A stretch of DNA of 64,000 nt, from positions 6,154,001 through 6,218,000 of the forward strand of contig NZ_CP146101.1 in NCBI RefSeq assembly GCF_037023745.1, in the 5' to 3' direction. The DNA comes from Streptomyces sp. SCSIO 30461 (GTDB lineage Bacteria > Actinomycetota > Actinomycetes > Streptomycetales > Streptomycetaceae). The first letter of the stretch is position 1. Every line of letters begins with the position of its first letter. Below the pieces are notes generated by a model, which did not search any database, had not been told where the DNA came from, and was given only the letters and a program-made list of their open reading frames with translations. Made by a program: the position numbers and the translations under genes. This document shows positions 18,020-25,554 of the stretch, piece by piece.

Positions 18020-18907
18020 ATGAACGACTCAGCACTGATCGTCACCGGTCTGCCGATCGCCCTTGGGATCATCATGTTCGGCCTCGGGCTGTCCCTCACC
18101 ATCGACGACTTCAAGGGAGTGGCCCGGACGCCGAAGGCGGTTGTCGTCGCATTGGCCATACAAGTGCTGGTGCTCCCGCTCGTGGCGTTCGGACTGGTCG
18201 AAGGCTTCGACCTCGACCCGCTACTGGCCGTCGGCGTGATGCTCCTGGCCGCTTCCCCCGGCGGGACCACAGCCAACCTGCTGAGTCACCTGTTCCGCGG
18301 AGACGTGGCCCTCAACATCACGCTGACCGCGATCAACTCGGTACTCGCCGCCATCACGATCCCGGTCGTCACCAACCTCGCCATCGGATACTTCGATGCC
18401 CAAGGTGAACTTGGCCTGCAGTTCGGCAAGGTGGTGCAGGTGATCGCGATCGTGCTGATACCGGTCGGAATCGGCATGTGGATTCGCCGGCGCTCCGCGG
18501 GCTTCGCCGCACGCGCAGACCGCCCGGTCCGGATCTTCTCCATCGCCGTGCTGGTCCTCGTGTCGGCCGGAGCACTGCTGGGTGAGCGGGAGAACCTGGC
18601 TGACTACATCCAGAAGGTCGGGTTGGTGACCGCCGTCTTCTGCCTGGCCAGCCTCACACTCGGCTACGGCGGCGCCCGGCTGCTGCGCCTTGACGAGCGC
18701 CAGGCCATAGCGAGTTCCATGGAGGTCGGGATCCACAACACGACCGTGGCACTCACCATTGCGCTCAGCGTCATGGGCAGCACGGAGGTCGCGATCCCCA
18801 GTGCCGTCTACTCGGTCTTCATGTACGTCTTTGCGACTGCGTTCGGCTACGCGATCACCCGGCGCCATGAGCAGGCCGGGGCGAACCCGAGCCTGCCGAT
18901 CAGCTGA
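18020..18907 (+). CDS. Bile acid:sodium symporter (BASS) family transporter
   Basis: 295-aa membrane protein with about nine to ten helices. The BASS-family crossover region is seen in AASPGGTTANLLSHLFRGDVALN and the second-half SSMEVGIHNTTVALTIA, both of which line the sodium and substrate sites in the family. Substrates of bacterial members include bile acids, pantoate and other organic anions. Given steroid-catabolism-type genes elsewhere in the window a steroid acid is possible, but no KstR-like site was seen here. The start ATG 18020 is preferred over GTG 18017 because of the AAGGA spacing. Confidence 0.85.
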   Translation: MNDSALIVTGLPIALGIIMFGLGLSLTIDDFKGVARTPKAVVVALAIQVLVLPLVAFGLVEGFDLDPLLAVGVMLLAASPGGTTANLLSHLFRGDVALNITLTAINSVLAAITIPVVTNLAIGYFDAQGELGLQFGKVVQVIAIVLIPVGIGMWIRRRSAGFAARADRPVRIFSIAVLVLVSAGALLGERENLADYIQKVGLVTAVFCLASLTLGYGGARLLRLDERQAIASSMEVGIHNTTVALTIALSVMGSTEVAIPSAVYSVFMYVFATAFGYAITRRHEQAGANPSLPIS

Positions 18908-19511
18908 CGCCGAAGAGAACGGAAAGGGCCTCCGGCGCAGGTCACCCACGCCTCGCGGAGGATCCGACCGTCAGCCTCGGCTGTTCAGCGGAATGGGGCG
19001 AGCTGACGACCCGACAGCAGGAACGGTTCCCTGAACTGCGAAGATTCGATTGCCGAGGCCGAATCGGGAAAGCAGAGTGGGGCACCTTTCTGGCGAGGGA
19101 GTTACGGGTGGGACCGGCGACTGTCCGTGGCGACCGATGGGCGGGGCTGGTAGGGCATGCCGGGGCAGTGCTGCCGTGGAAGCCGGCGGACCGAAGTCCT
19201 GCAGCTCAGCACGGCCGTGGAACCCGGCGCAGCCGCAGCGTGACGCGACGGCCCGACTCACGACCACATGGGACAAACAGGGCGAACCACCGACCCGGTC
19301 GGCGACCGAACCCCACCGACGGATCGAGGCTGGTCCACGGGGTTCCGCACAACGAGTCGTTACCGCTATCTCACGTCGCCTGGACCGCTTGACCCCCGTC
19401 GAATACGAGACCACAATGACCCACCCGCAGATCTGGCTGCATAAACCCCACTGCCACCTGATCATGCGGCATTCTCGAGCAAGCACTCCAAGCCACCAAA
19501 GAAGGAAAACT
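18908..19511. other. Start of accessory island, no confident gene
   Basis: 604 bp without a supported gene. A stretch near 19375-19420 translates to RRLDRLTPVEYETTMTHP, which resembles the C-terminal end of IS3-type transposases; the match is too short to be sure. The base composition falls towards 19500, marking entry into sequence unlike the rest of the chromosome. Confidence 0.4.
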
Positions 19512-19697
19512 ATGAAAAAGATCGATCTGCGCAATCTGGCACTATGCGTCCTTGCGGTCGGAGCTATTGCCGGGACCGGTCGCGCGATATTCGATCCAGA
19601 ACCAAGCCTTCTTCGAGGATTCGGCTATGCGCTGTTCATGGGACTTGTGATAGGTTGCCCACTGTATTTCTTCGAAATAAGACGACGCAAAGAATAG
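19512..19697 (+). CDS. Small two-helix membrane protein, AT-rich
   Basis: 61 aa, ATG 19512 preceded by a strong AAGAAGGAAAA ribosome-binding site. Lys/Arg-rich ends (MKKIDLR, EIRRRKE) flank two hydrophobic segments (about residues 8-24 and 36-54), so it is a small inner-membrane protein. Codon usage is unlike the neighbours (AAA, ATA, TTC/TTT mix and many A/T third positions), which points to recent acquisition. No family is recognised. Confidence 0.65.
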   Translation: MKKIDLRNLALCVLAVGAIAGTGRAIFDPEPSLLRGFGYALFMGLVIGCPLYFFEIRRRKE

Positions 19698-20222
19698 GAA
19701 AAGGTTCCGGTTCATCACCCCGCTCGTTTTCTTCAATTCTTCCTCAGTGGGGTTTTCTCACTGGAACAGGCTTGACCGAATCGGCCGATGCGCAGCGCCG
19801 GACTGCTGCTTCATCGGCGATTTCCTTGCCTTACCTTGCTGCATCCCGCGCCAGCCGCCTTAAATTCCGCCTCGAAAATAAGTCGACTTGCCAACGGTGA
19901 GCCCGAGTGTCCGAGGTTCGGTGTAGGCGAGGCGGCCGGCGAAGAGTTGATTGGGGCCCGACGCGGGCTCTCTTCTGGATCAGCGAAAGAACCTGATCTG
20001 CCGAAACCAATTCAACGTTGGCGCATGGAAGCCCACCCTTCGAGAACTGGGAAAAGAACAGCAGACGTCCACCGCTTCGGGAGACGTCAGCGCCTGCCCG
20101 AGATGCGAACGATGATGCTCGACACCGCGGGTTGCGCTTCAGCCTCGCGGTGGATTCAAAACACGTTGGCCGGTCTGCCACGGAGCTGCGACGATGTCCC
20201 CTGATTCTGCAGCGGAGGGCAT
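19698..20222. other. Island spacer, no gene seen
   Basis: 525 bp of comparatively AT-rich sequence. No frame shows consistent Streptomyces codon bias, and no RNA gene, hairpin terminator or insertion-sequence end was recognised. A GGAGGG at 20214-20219 belongs to the truncated gene that follows. Confidence 0.4.
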
Positions 20223-20370
20223 TTGTTCGTTTTCGTATGTGCGAGATGTGGCGTCAAGCTGACCACCCCGCTGTCCCGGGGCGCCCTACCAGCACATGCC
20301 CATCAGAAGTACGGCAACGGGCTCCAGCTCCCGGTGCTCATGGAGTCGGGCACGTTCGCCGAGGACCACC
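20223..20370 (+). pseudogene. 5' fragment of a Streptomyces zinc-ribbon-like protein
   Basis: A TTG start (20223) with a good GGAGGG begins MFVFVCARCGVKLTTPLSR and continues to HAHQKYGNG-LPVLMESGTF. This is the N-terminus of a conserved Streptomyces protein family (C-x-x-C pair, alanine-rich, HAHQKYG motif). After about 48 codons the homology stops where an ISL3 transposase remnant begins on the opposite strand. The frame happens to stay open to 21224, but that long product would be an artefact of the junction. Confidence 0.65.
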
Positions 20371-20992
20371 ACGCCGACGGCGCGGGGCTGCGTCGCTATC
20401 GGGTCCGGCAGGTCCATCACCCGTCGCAGCAGCGTGGTGCGGCTGGTCGCGATGCCCATGACCTGGGCGAGGCGGGCACCGGCCCGGCCCGCCAGGGCCA
20501 GCCCGATCGCACTCATCGCCTGGCGCAGTCGCTCGGTGACCCGGCCGTGGCGGCGGGTCAGTCCCGGCACCTGCTCCACGAATGTCCGTCGGCCGCAGGC
20601 CGAGGCCGTGCAGAAGAACCGCCAGACCCGCAACGCGAGCTGTGCTCGTCGCCCGGCAGCGGGCAGATCTGCCGGAAATCGCAGGTAGGAGCTGTGGACC
20701 CGTTCCGTCCAGTGGGCGCAGTCGGGACAGGCGGCCCCTGCGGGCGTGCACCGTACCTCGACTCGTATCGCCTCGCCGTGCGCATCTACGGCCACGACGG
20801 CGATGCCGGGGACCGACGGGAACAACAGCTCCTGGAGCCAGGACAACACCTCGTTCACGGCCACCGAATGTCGGCCGTGTCACCCGCACAAGGAACGATT
20901 TCAAGGCGACTTCCGCACCCACCACAAGAAGATCAACAACTACAACGCGTGACCGGATCACGGAACTTGTGCCAGACCCCACTTCAGTTCCG
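20370..20992 (-). mobile_element. Truncated ISL3-family insertion sequence
   Basis: On the minus strand a GTG at 20864 starts an ISL3-type transposase: VNEVLSWLQELLFPS, a zinc-binding CPDC...ACGRRTF region, the VPGLTRRHGRVTERLRQ helix, and SRTTLLRRVMDLPDP. The homology ends at about residue 165 of an expected ~400-550, just before the DDE catalytic domain, so it cannot transpose. The 5' flank to about 20992, with a possible terminal repeat near 20955-20980, is likely the element's intact left end. The right end is fused to the 20223 gene. Confidence 0.75.
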
Positions 20993-21011
20993 TGCAGTGG
21001 AGCCCAGAGAA

Positions 21012-21224
21012 GTGCTTACAGACGCTCCGGTCGTGGCGATCGAACTTTCCGATGACCTGCTGGCGCTTGAGCGTGTGGCCTGGCGGGAGATGCAGGCTGG
21101 GGCGCTGACGGTGGACACGGCGTGGGCCGTACTGTCCGCTGTGGCCGCGCACGCCGAGGCGGCCGGGGTCAATCGGTACGAGCTGGAGATGGCGCTGAAG
21201 GCGCGCGTCCGAACCGGAGAGTAG
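21012..21224 (+). CDS. Small soluble protein of the accessory island
   Basis: 70 aa from GTG 21012, chosen for GGAG at 20999-21002. The sequence (MLTDAPVVAIELSDDLLALERVAWREM, then a helix-rich region ending in YELEMALKARVRTGE) resembles short alpha-helical proteins common next to mobile genes in Streptomyces. No function is known. It starts just after the ISL3 remnant, so an upstream part could have been lost. Confidence 0.5.
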   Translation: MLTDAPVVAIELSDDLLALERVAWREMQAGALTVDTAWAVLSAVAAHAEAAGVNRYELEMALKARVRTGE

Positions 21225-21632
21225 TCCGTGCCCCGCCCGTCGTCGCTGTCCCCGTGGGGTCGACGGGCGGGTCCGAGTGCGCCGCAGCCATCGGCGCGAA
21301 TGGGATGCGTCAAGTTTCCCATGCGGCACCGACAGCCGGGGGGGGGGCGGTCAGCCGTCGCGCGACGGTGGCAGCACCGACACCACGACCACTGATGCAC
21401 CGTGCACGGCGCATCAGAGCTGCCGGTGTCGCACGGAGGGCCGACAGCGGGCCGTTGAACGTGACACCGACAACGAGCGATCGAACATGACCACCAGTTA
21501 CCCACAACAGACCGCTACCCGCCGGTCACGTCACGTTTCCGTCACCGCGACCGTAAACCCTCCCGCCCCGCCACAACACCACCGCTACCGTCCACCACAC
21601 CAACCCACCCGAAGACACCGAAAGGCGCCCTC
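21225..21632. other. Region upstream of the excalibur gene with a G10 run
   Basis: 408 bp without a supported gene. It holds an uninterrupted run of ten G at 21338-21347, the longest homopolymer noticed in the window, and an A/C-rich leader (about 21480-21630) that probably carries the promoter and untranslated region of the TTG-started gene at 21633. Confidence 0.45.
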
Positions 21633-22055
21633 TTGACCCCGCTCCACAAGACCACCGCCATCGCCATCAGCGCCCTCGCACTCGCCGCCCTCCCCACCGT
21701 CGCCATGGCCGACACCCAGCCCTTCAAGAACTGCACCGAGGCCTACAGCCAGGGCTACGCCAACATCCCCAAGGACGACCCGCGCTACGGGCCGCACCTG
21801 GACCGCGACAAGGACGGCATCGGCTGCGACAAGCCGCCGGCCGACTTCACTCCCGCCACCAAGGACGAGAGCGCACAGACCGAAGCCGAGAAGACCGAGA
21901 AGACGGCTTCGGACACTTCGGGCACTGACGAGACGGGGCTCGCCGAGACCGGCGGGAACAGCACCACGCCGTGGATCGCTGCCGGTGGCGCGGCCGTCGT
22001 CCTCGCCGGAGGCGGCCTGGTGGTCTTCAACCGCAAGCGCCGGGTGTCCAGCTAG
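21633..22055 (+). CDS. Excalibur-domain surface protein with LAETG sorting signal
   Basis: 140 aa beginning at TTG 21633. A cleavable signal peptide ends at VAMA-DTQ; residues 30-58 form an excalibur calcium-binding domain (FKNCTEAYSQGYANI and the DRDKDGIGCDK loop). A Thr/Glu-rich linker leads to LAETGG, a hydrophobic helix and a basic tail. LAxTG is the class E sortase signal of Streptomyces, so the protein is probably attached to peptidoglycan. A strong terminator follows at 22115. Confidence 0.88.
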   Translation: MTPLHKTTAIAISALALAALPTVAMADTQPFKNCTEAYSQGYANIPKDDPRYGPHLDRDKDGIGCDKPPADFTPATKDESAQTEAEKTEKTASDTSGTDETGLAETGGNSTTPWIAAGGAAVVLAGGGLVVFNRKRRVSS

Positions 22056-22114
22056 AGAGGGCGGCGCCCCCGTAGCCAGGGCAGACGGTAGGCGCTCGCC
22101 CCAGGAGAGCGACG

Positions 22115-22143
22115 AAAGGCCCCTCCCTGCGGAGGGGCCTTTG
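22115..22143 (+). terminator. Rho-independent terminator after the excalibur gene
   Basis: AAAGGCCCCTCC pairs with GGAGGGGCCTTT around a CTGC loop, an uninterrupted 12-bp stem. The A and T tracts on either side make it work on both strands, so it also insulates the convergent endonuclease gene. Confidence 0.9.
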
Positions 22144-22173
22144 TCGTGCGCCCAGCGCATAACGTCTTATGGG

Positions 22174-22712
22174 TTATGTGCTCGTGACGCCGAAGCCGTC
22201 CCACGGCGAGCCGTACTGCTCCGTCACCTGGAGAATGGCCGCGGGTGGGCGCTCTCTGTACGCCGTGAACACTGGGGCGCCGGAGTGCGCCCCGGCGGTG
22301 TTGCAGCTGGTGCACAGCAGTCCGCGGACGAGGCCGGTCTCGTGGCAATGGTCGACAAGGAGGCGCCCCTGGGAGGCGCTGCACATAGCGCATGCTCCGG
22401 CCTGCCACAGTCGCAGCGCCGCTATCGCCGACAGGTGCGGCGGCACGTGTCCGCTCGGCGCAGTCCACACGTGACTTGAGGGGATGCCTTGCGGTCCAAC
22501 GCCTCGGCCTCCGCGAACGTGGGTCGGCCATCGGTAGTCAAGCCCAGCCATTCGCGCTCTGCGTCGCGCTGACGGCTCGCCTCAGCCATGGCGCGTTCCA
22601 GGTTGGTGCGTTCCTCCGGTGTTGTGTGCTCGAAGCAGGGACCGCCTCGCCGTAAGCACGGCTTGCCGTTGGCCTTGGGGCGACCGCAGCGGGTGATCTC
22701 GCGGGCGGTCAC
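22174..22712 (-). pseudogene. Endonuclease VII (HNH) protein gene split by a frameshift
   Basis: A GTG at 22712 starts MTAREITRCGRPKANGKPC, the N-terminus of a common Streptomyces phage/island protein. About 80 codons later it loses sense, while another frame picks up a recombination endonuclease VII core (CAMCSASQGRLLVDHCHETG then VRGLLCTSCN) ending at 22174. The four cysteines and DHCH metal motif are intact. The two parts look like one protein with a frame change between about 22450 and 22500. Alternatives are two overlapping genes or programmed frameshifting. Confidence 0.6.
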
Positions 22713-22918
22713 GCGCGCTCCAAGTACTTGTAGATGGTCGTGCGGGCGACGCCGAGTTCGTCGGCGATGTCCTGCACGGTGTGCTTGCGCTTGCCGTCCT
22801 CGCCGAGCTCGTCGTACATCTGTTGGGCGAGCGCGGCTTGCCGGGGCTTGAGTGCTTTCTTCCTGCCGCCGACTCTGCCGCGGGCGCGTGCGGCGGCGAG
22901 GCCGTCCTGGGTGCGCTC
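22709..22918 (-). pseudogene. C-terminal tail of a serine resolvase
   Basis: The last 70 codons read ERTQDGLAAARARGRVGG, a basic linker, then an HTH (DIADELGVARTTIYKYL). This is the DNA-binding end of Tn3-type resolvase/invertase. The catalytic domain with its serine is missing: upstream of 22918 the DNA belongs to a transposase tail on the other strand. Its stop codon overlaps the GTG of the endonuclease gene (GTGA). Confidence 0.75.
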
Positions 22919-23032
22919 GGCGGCGACTATTTCACCCGCCGCGACCCCGAACGCGCTACCCGCCGAGCGATCAACCAGCTCAACCAGCTTGACTTCACCG
23001 TCACCCTCAACCCGAGGGAAGACACAGCCTGA
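22912..23032 (+). pseudogene. C-terminal tail of a transposase (IS110-like)
   Basis: Forty codons, GGDYFTRRDPERATRRAINQ and a further TVTLNPRE, ending at TGA 23030. The pattern resembles the extreme C-terminus of IS110-group transposases; assignment to that family is tentative. It abuts the resolvase tail head-to-head, showing a deletion or recombination junction at about 22912-22920. Confidence 0.45.
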
Positions 23033-23129
23033 CCAGTAGCCCGGACACCTGGCGGCCCTCCGCGACCACCGGGCAGCCAGCTATGCCCACACCCACTCTG
23101 CCCAGCTGTTATTTACGCGTCAGAGTCGC

Positions 23130-24227
23130 TCAGTGGGATCGATCCAGCGGGTTGGCCAAAGTGGTCAGCTTCGCTTCCACCTCGGCGCGTGCCTCGGCTG
23201 CGGCTGCTGACAACCACCGCCCGGCGTCCACCATCTCCCGCGTCAACAGATCGCGCTCCCGCTCCGCCTCCGTCACGTCATGGGAGTCGATGGCCATCTC
23301 GACCGGCTGTCCGCCGGTTGCCAGAGCGATCAGGTCGGCATAGGCGTCGTTGCGGTCGGTGATCTCCACGATCTGACGTCGTTCGTCGGCCAACTCGACG
23401 GCTCGCCGCACGCGGGCCACGTACTCCTCAAGAGCCCTGGCCTGGCTGTCCATGACGTGGAGCACGGTCTCCAGTACCTCGATCTGCGGACCTGCGGCAG
23501 CCAGCACCTGTGGGGACCCGGTGGAGCCGATCCGGTCCGCCAGCTCGCTGCGAAGCTGCTCACGCAGTGCGAGCGTCTGAACGATGTGCCACTGCTGCTC
23601 CGCGACCAACTGACAGGCGGGCGCAACGTCGACATCTGCGGGCACGCTCCCGGCTAGCTCCTCCACGGCCAGCGAGGACTGTACGGTCCGCAGTGCGATC
23701 CTTCGGCCCTCACCGTCGAGGTCGGTGAGGCACACGTAGTGGCGGCGGTACTCGCGCTCCAGACGGTTCCCGGAGCCGCCGCCGGGACGCAGGGTGACCA
23801 GCAGCCCCAGCCAGCCCAGATATCCGGCCGCTGCCAGCACCATCCACCCGGCCGGCAGGAAGAACAGCATGACGAGGACGCCCAGCCCGTAGACGACCGC
23901 GAGGCAGCTGGCCGTCTCTGCTTCCTTGCCGAGGGCACCGATGCAGCACAGTCCGAAGACCACCACCGTGATCGCGATCCCGATCTTGGACTGCGAACTC
24001 ACGAGCATGGCGATCAAAGCCGCCGTCGTCAGCAGCCAGCCGACGGCGCGCAGCACGGGACTGCGCTTTCGCTCGGCGGGTTCCCGGGGGAGCTCACGTT
24101 TCTGTTCAGCAGTCAACAAATAGCCAGCGGACGCCTCCAGGGCATCTCGTGTCTCGCTGGGAAGGATCGGATCGACGAAGAGGTGCTCCTCGTCCTCGCC
24201 TTCGGTGATGTCCTGCGCGTCCGGCAT
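23130..24227 (-). CDS. Membrane protein with C-terminal coiled coil
   Basis: 365 aa from ATG 24227 (GGGGGGAC about 10 bp upstream). An acidic N-terminus (DITEGEDEEHLFVDP) is followed by four hydrophobic helices between about residues 65 and 150. A long, charged helical C-terminus (residues ~165-355) contains RAVELADERRQIVEI and AERERDLLTREM. The arrangement suggests a membrane-anchored coiled-coil protein facing the cytosol. No family was recognised. It belongs to the accessory island, and a phage-defence or mobile-element role is possible but unsupported. Confidence 0.6.
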   Translation of the reverse strand: MPDAQDITEGEDEEHLFVDPILPSETRDALEASAGYLLTAEQKRELPREPAERKRSPVLRAVGWLLTTAALIAMLVSSQSKIGIAITVVVFGLCCIGALGKEAETASCLAVVYGLGVLVMLFFLPAGWMVLAAAGYLGWLGLLVTLRPGGGSGNRLEREYRRHYVCLTDLDGEGRRIALRTVQSSLAVEELAGSVPADVDVAPACQLVAEQQWHIVQTLALREQLRSELADRIGSTGSPQVLAAAGPQIEVLETVLHVMDSQARALEEYVARVRRAVELADERRQIVEITDRNDAYADLIALATGGQPVEMAIDSHDVTEAERERDLLTREMVDAGRWLSAAAAEARAEVEAKLTTLANPLDRSH

Positions 24228-24421
24228 CGTTCGAACCGTCCCCCCGGTTAGTCCTACCACCCCGTTTTTCTTGATGATCCGCAGCCTGAAAGAAGCTGTC
24301 AAATGAATGGGGCCGCCTTCGCGGTCGGTGGGGACAGGCGGAGCCCGGCCTTGGTACTGGTGGGCTCGCGTATTCAACTGTCGCGAGTTGTCGGTGCTGC
24401 CCAGCGGGGCACTAACTGTCC

Positions 24422-24700
24422 GTGCTCTTCGGGCACACCCACTGCTGGCCCAAGCTGAAGCTGCACGTCCGCCACCGCGGCGCCTTCGCCTACGTCGAGG
24501 CGGAACTGGCCGACGGCGAACGGGTCAAGCTGATGAGGCTGCGCTACACCGGCACCGCCTCACGGTGGGGCTTCGCCCTCTACCTCGCCAGCAGCGACAA
24601 GTACGAGGACACGGTCCTGCCCACCGGCAGCCTCGCCGACACCCCTGAAAACGCCCTCGACTGCGCCTGCGGCCTCCACCTCGCCACCCCCGTGAACTGA
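24422..24700 (+). CDS. Conserved small protein linked to Streptomyces islands
   Basis: 92 aa from GTG 24422. The sequence HCWPKLKLHVRHRG-FAYVEAEL and the ending ENALDCACGLHLATPV belong to a short, recurrent Streptomyces protein type that I know from regions next to insertion sequences; its function is unknown. The start lacks a clear ribosome-binding site, so it may be truncated at the 5' end. Confidence 0.5.
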   Translation: MLFGHTHCWPKLKLHVRHRGAFAYVEAELADGERVKLMRLRYTGTASRWGFALYLASSDKYEDTVLPTGSLADTPENALDCACGLHLATPVN

Positions 24701-24767
24701 CCAGACACCACGCACCGCACCGGGCATCGGAGTCAACCCCCGAAGGACTTCCGGACCGGACCACTTA

Positions 24768-24922
24768 GGTCCTGTCCGGCGGACCATGTGACTGCCTCGG
24801 GTTCCTGGTCGCACTCCGGCGGCGTGGGTCGGTACTCGTCTCCGTAGAGACACCGGGCATGTTCCATCAGGGTGCTGTGCATGTCCTGGAGCCTACGGCG
24901 CCATGATCCGCCGGACAGGACC
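24768..24922. mobile_element. 155-bp MITE-like element with perfect terminal inverted repeats
   Basis: GGTCCTGTCCGGCGGA at 24768-24783 is repeated as its exact reverse complement TCCGCCGGACAGGACC at 24907-24922. After one mismatch the repeat continues for CATG. The ends resemble those of Streptomyces IS5-type elements, but the 123 bp between them cannot encode a transposase. It is a miniature element or internally deleted insertion sequence. No clear target-site duplication is seen. Confidence 0.75.
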
Positions 24923-24998
24923 TGGACGAGCTGGGCTGTAATGGGCGGTCAATCACCCCACCCCGATGGCCAGGGGGAGCTCGCACCCTGCCAGCTCC

Positions 24999-25034
24999 GT
25001 GGCTACCTTCGTGGCTACCTTCGTGGCTACCTTC
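24999..25034. repeat. Three perfect 12-bp tandem repeats
   Basis: GTGGCTACCTTC occurs three times without interruption (24999-25010, 25011-25022, 25023-25034). It is flanked by imperfect GCACCC motifs. It lies just downstream of the rnpB terminator. Confidence 0.9.
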
Positions 25035-25101
25035 GCACCCGCGAGGTCCGGTTTGAACCGGTACGGAACGGGGTGAGGAGACGCCCACGATTCCGCGAGA
25101 A

Positions 25102-25139
25102 AGGGCTTCTGACCTGCGTTTTCGCTGGTCAGAAGCCCT
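25102..25139 (-). terminator. rnpB terminator
   Basis: AGGGCTTCTGACC (25102-25114) and GGTCAGAAGCCCT (25127-25139) form a perfect 13-bp stem. On the minus strand it is followed by TTTCTC, directly after the 3' end of the RNase P RNA. Confidence 0.85.
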
Positions 25140-25143
25140 GAGC

Positions 25144-25554
25144 GGCAGACGAGTCGGGCTATACGCCGGGTTCTGTCGCCCGGAGACCTCGCGGTCGCCG
25201 GGGAGACGGCCATCCATCTAGGGTCGGTGTTGCCACCGGCCTCATGCGGTCTACCCGCGAACTCGGGCGGGCAGCCCTCGAACGTCCGCGCAGGAGCGCC
25301 GAGGCGCTCCCTTTTGACCTTGCTCCGGGTGGGGTTTACCTAGCTGCCCAGGTCACCCTGAGCACTGGTGGTCTCTTACACCACCGTTTCACCCTTACCG
25401 AGGACCGAGATCCCCGGCGGTCTGCTTTCTGTGGCACTGTCCCGCGGGTCACCCCGGGTGGCCGTTAGCCACCACCCTGCCCTGTGGAGCCCGGACGTTC
25501 CTCGGGAGGCTCCCCGAAGGGGCCCCACGCGGCCGTCCGCCCGGCTCGTCTGCC
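25144..25554 (-). ncRNA. rnpB: RNase P RNA (type A)
   Basis: Catalytic RNA that trims the 5' leader of pre-tRNA. On the minus strand the 5' end GGCAGACGAGCCGGGC (from 25554) pairs with the 3' end GCCCGACTCGTCTGCC (to 25144) as helix P1. Near the 3' end lies the conserved ACAGAACCCGGCGTAT (plus-strand 25162-25177), the universal CR-V/tRNA-CCA-binding region. The ~411-nt length is normal for Streptomyces. Many spurious reading frames cross it. It forms the right border of the accessory island. Confidence 0.95.

Noticed and set aside
18020..18907. BASS transporter as a KstR regulon member
   Set aside because: Its family could fit steroid-acid uptake, but no TnnAACnnGTTnnA site was found in its promoter region.
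19370..19425. IS3 transposase tail (RRLDRLTPVEYET)
   Set aside because: Only about 15 residues of weak resemblance; kept as a remark only.
19050..19511. Long upstream extension of the small membrane protein frame
   Set aside because: No conserved domain, poor codon bias, and a clear ribosome-binding site exists at the internal ATG 19512.
20223..21224. Open 333-codon frame spanning the island
   Set aside because: It joins a truncated gene, the antisense of an ISL3 transposase and a separate small gene; the protein would be a junction artefact.
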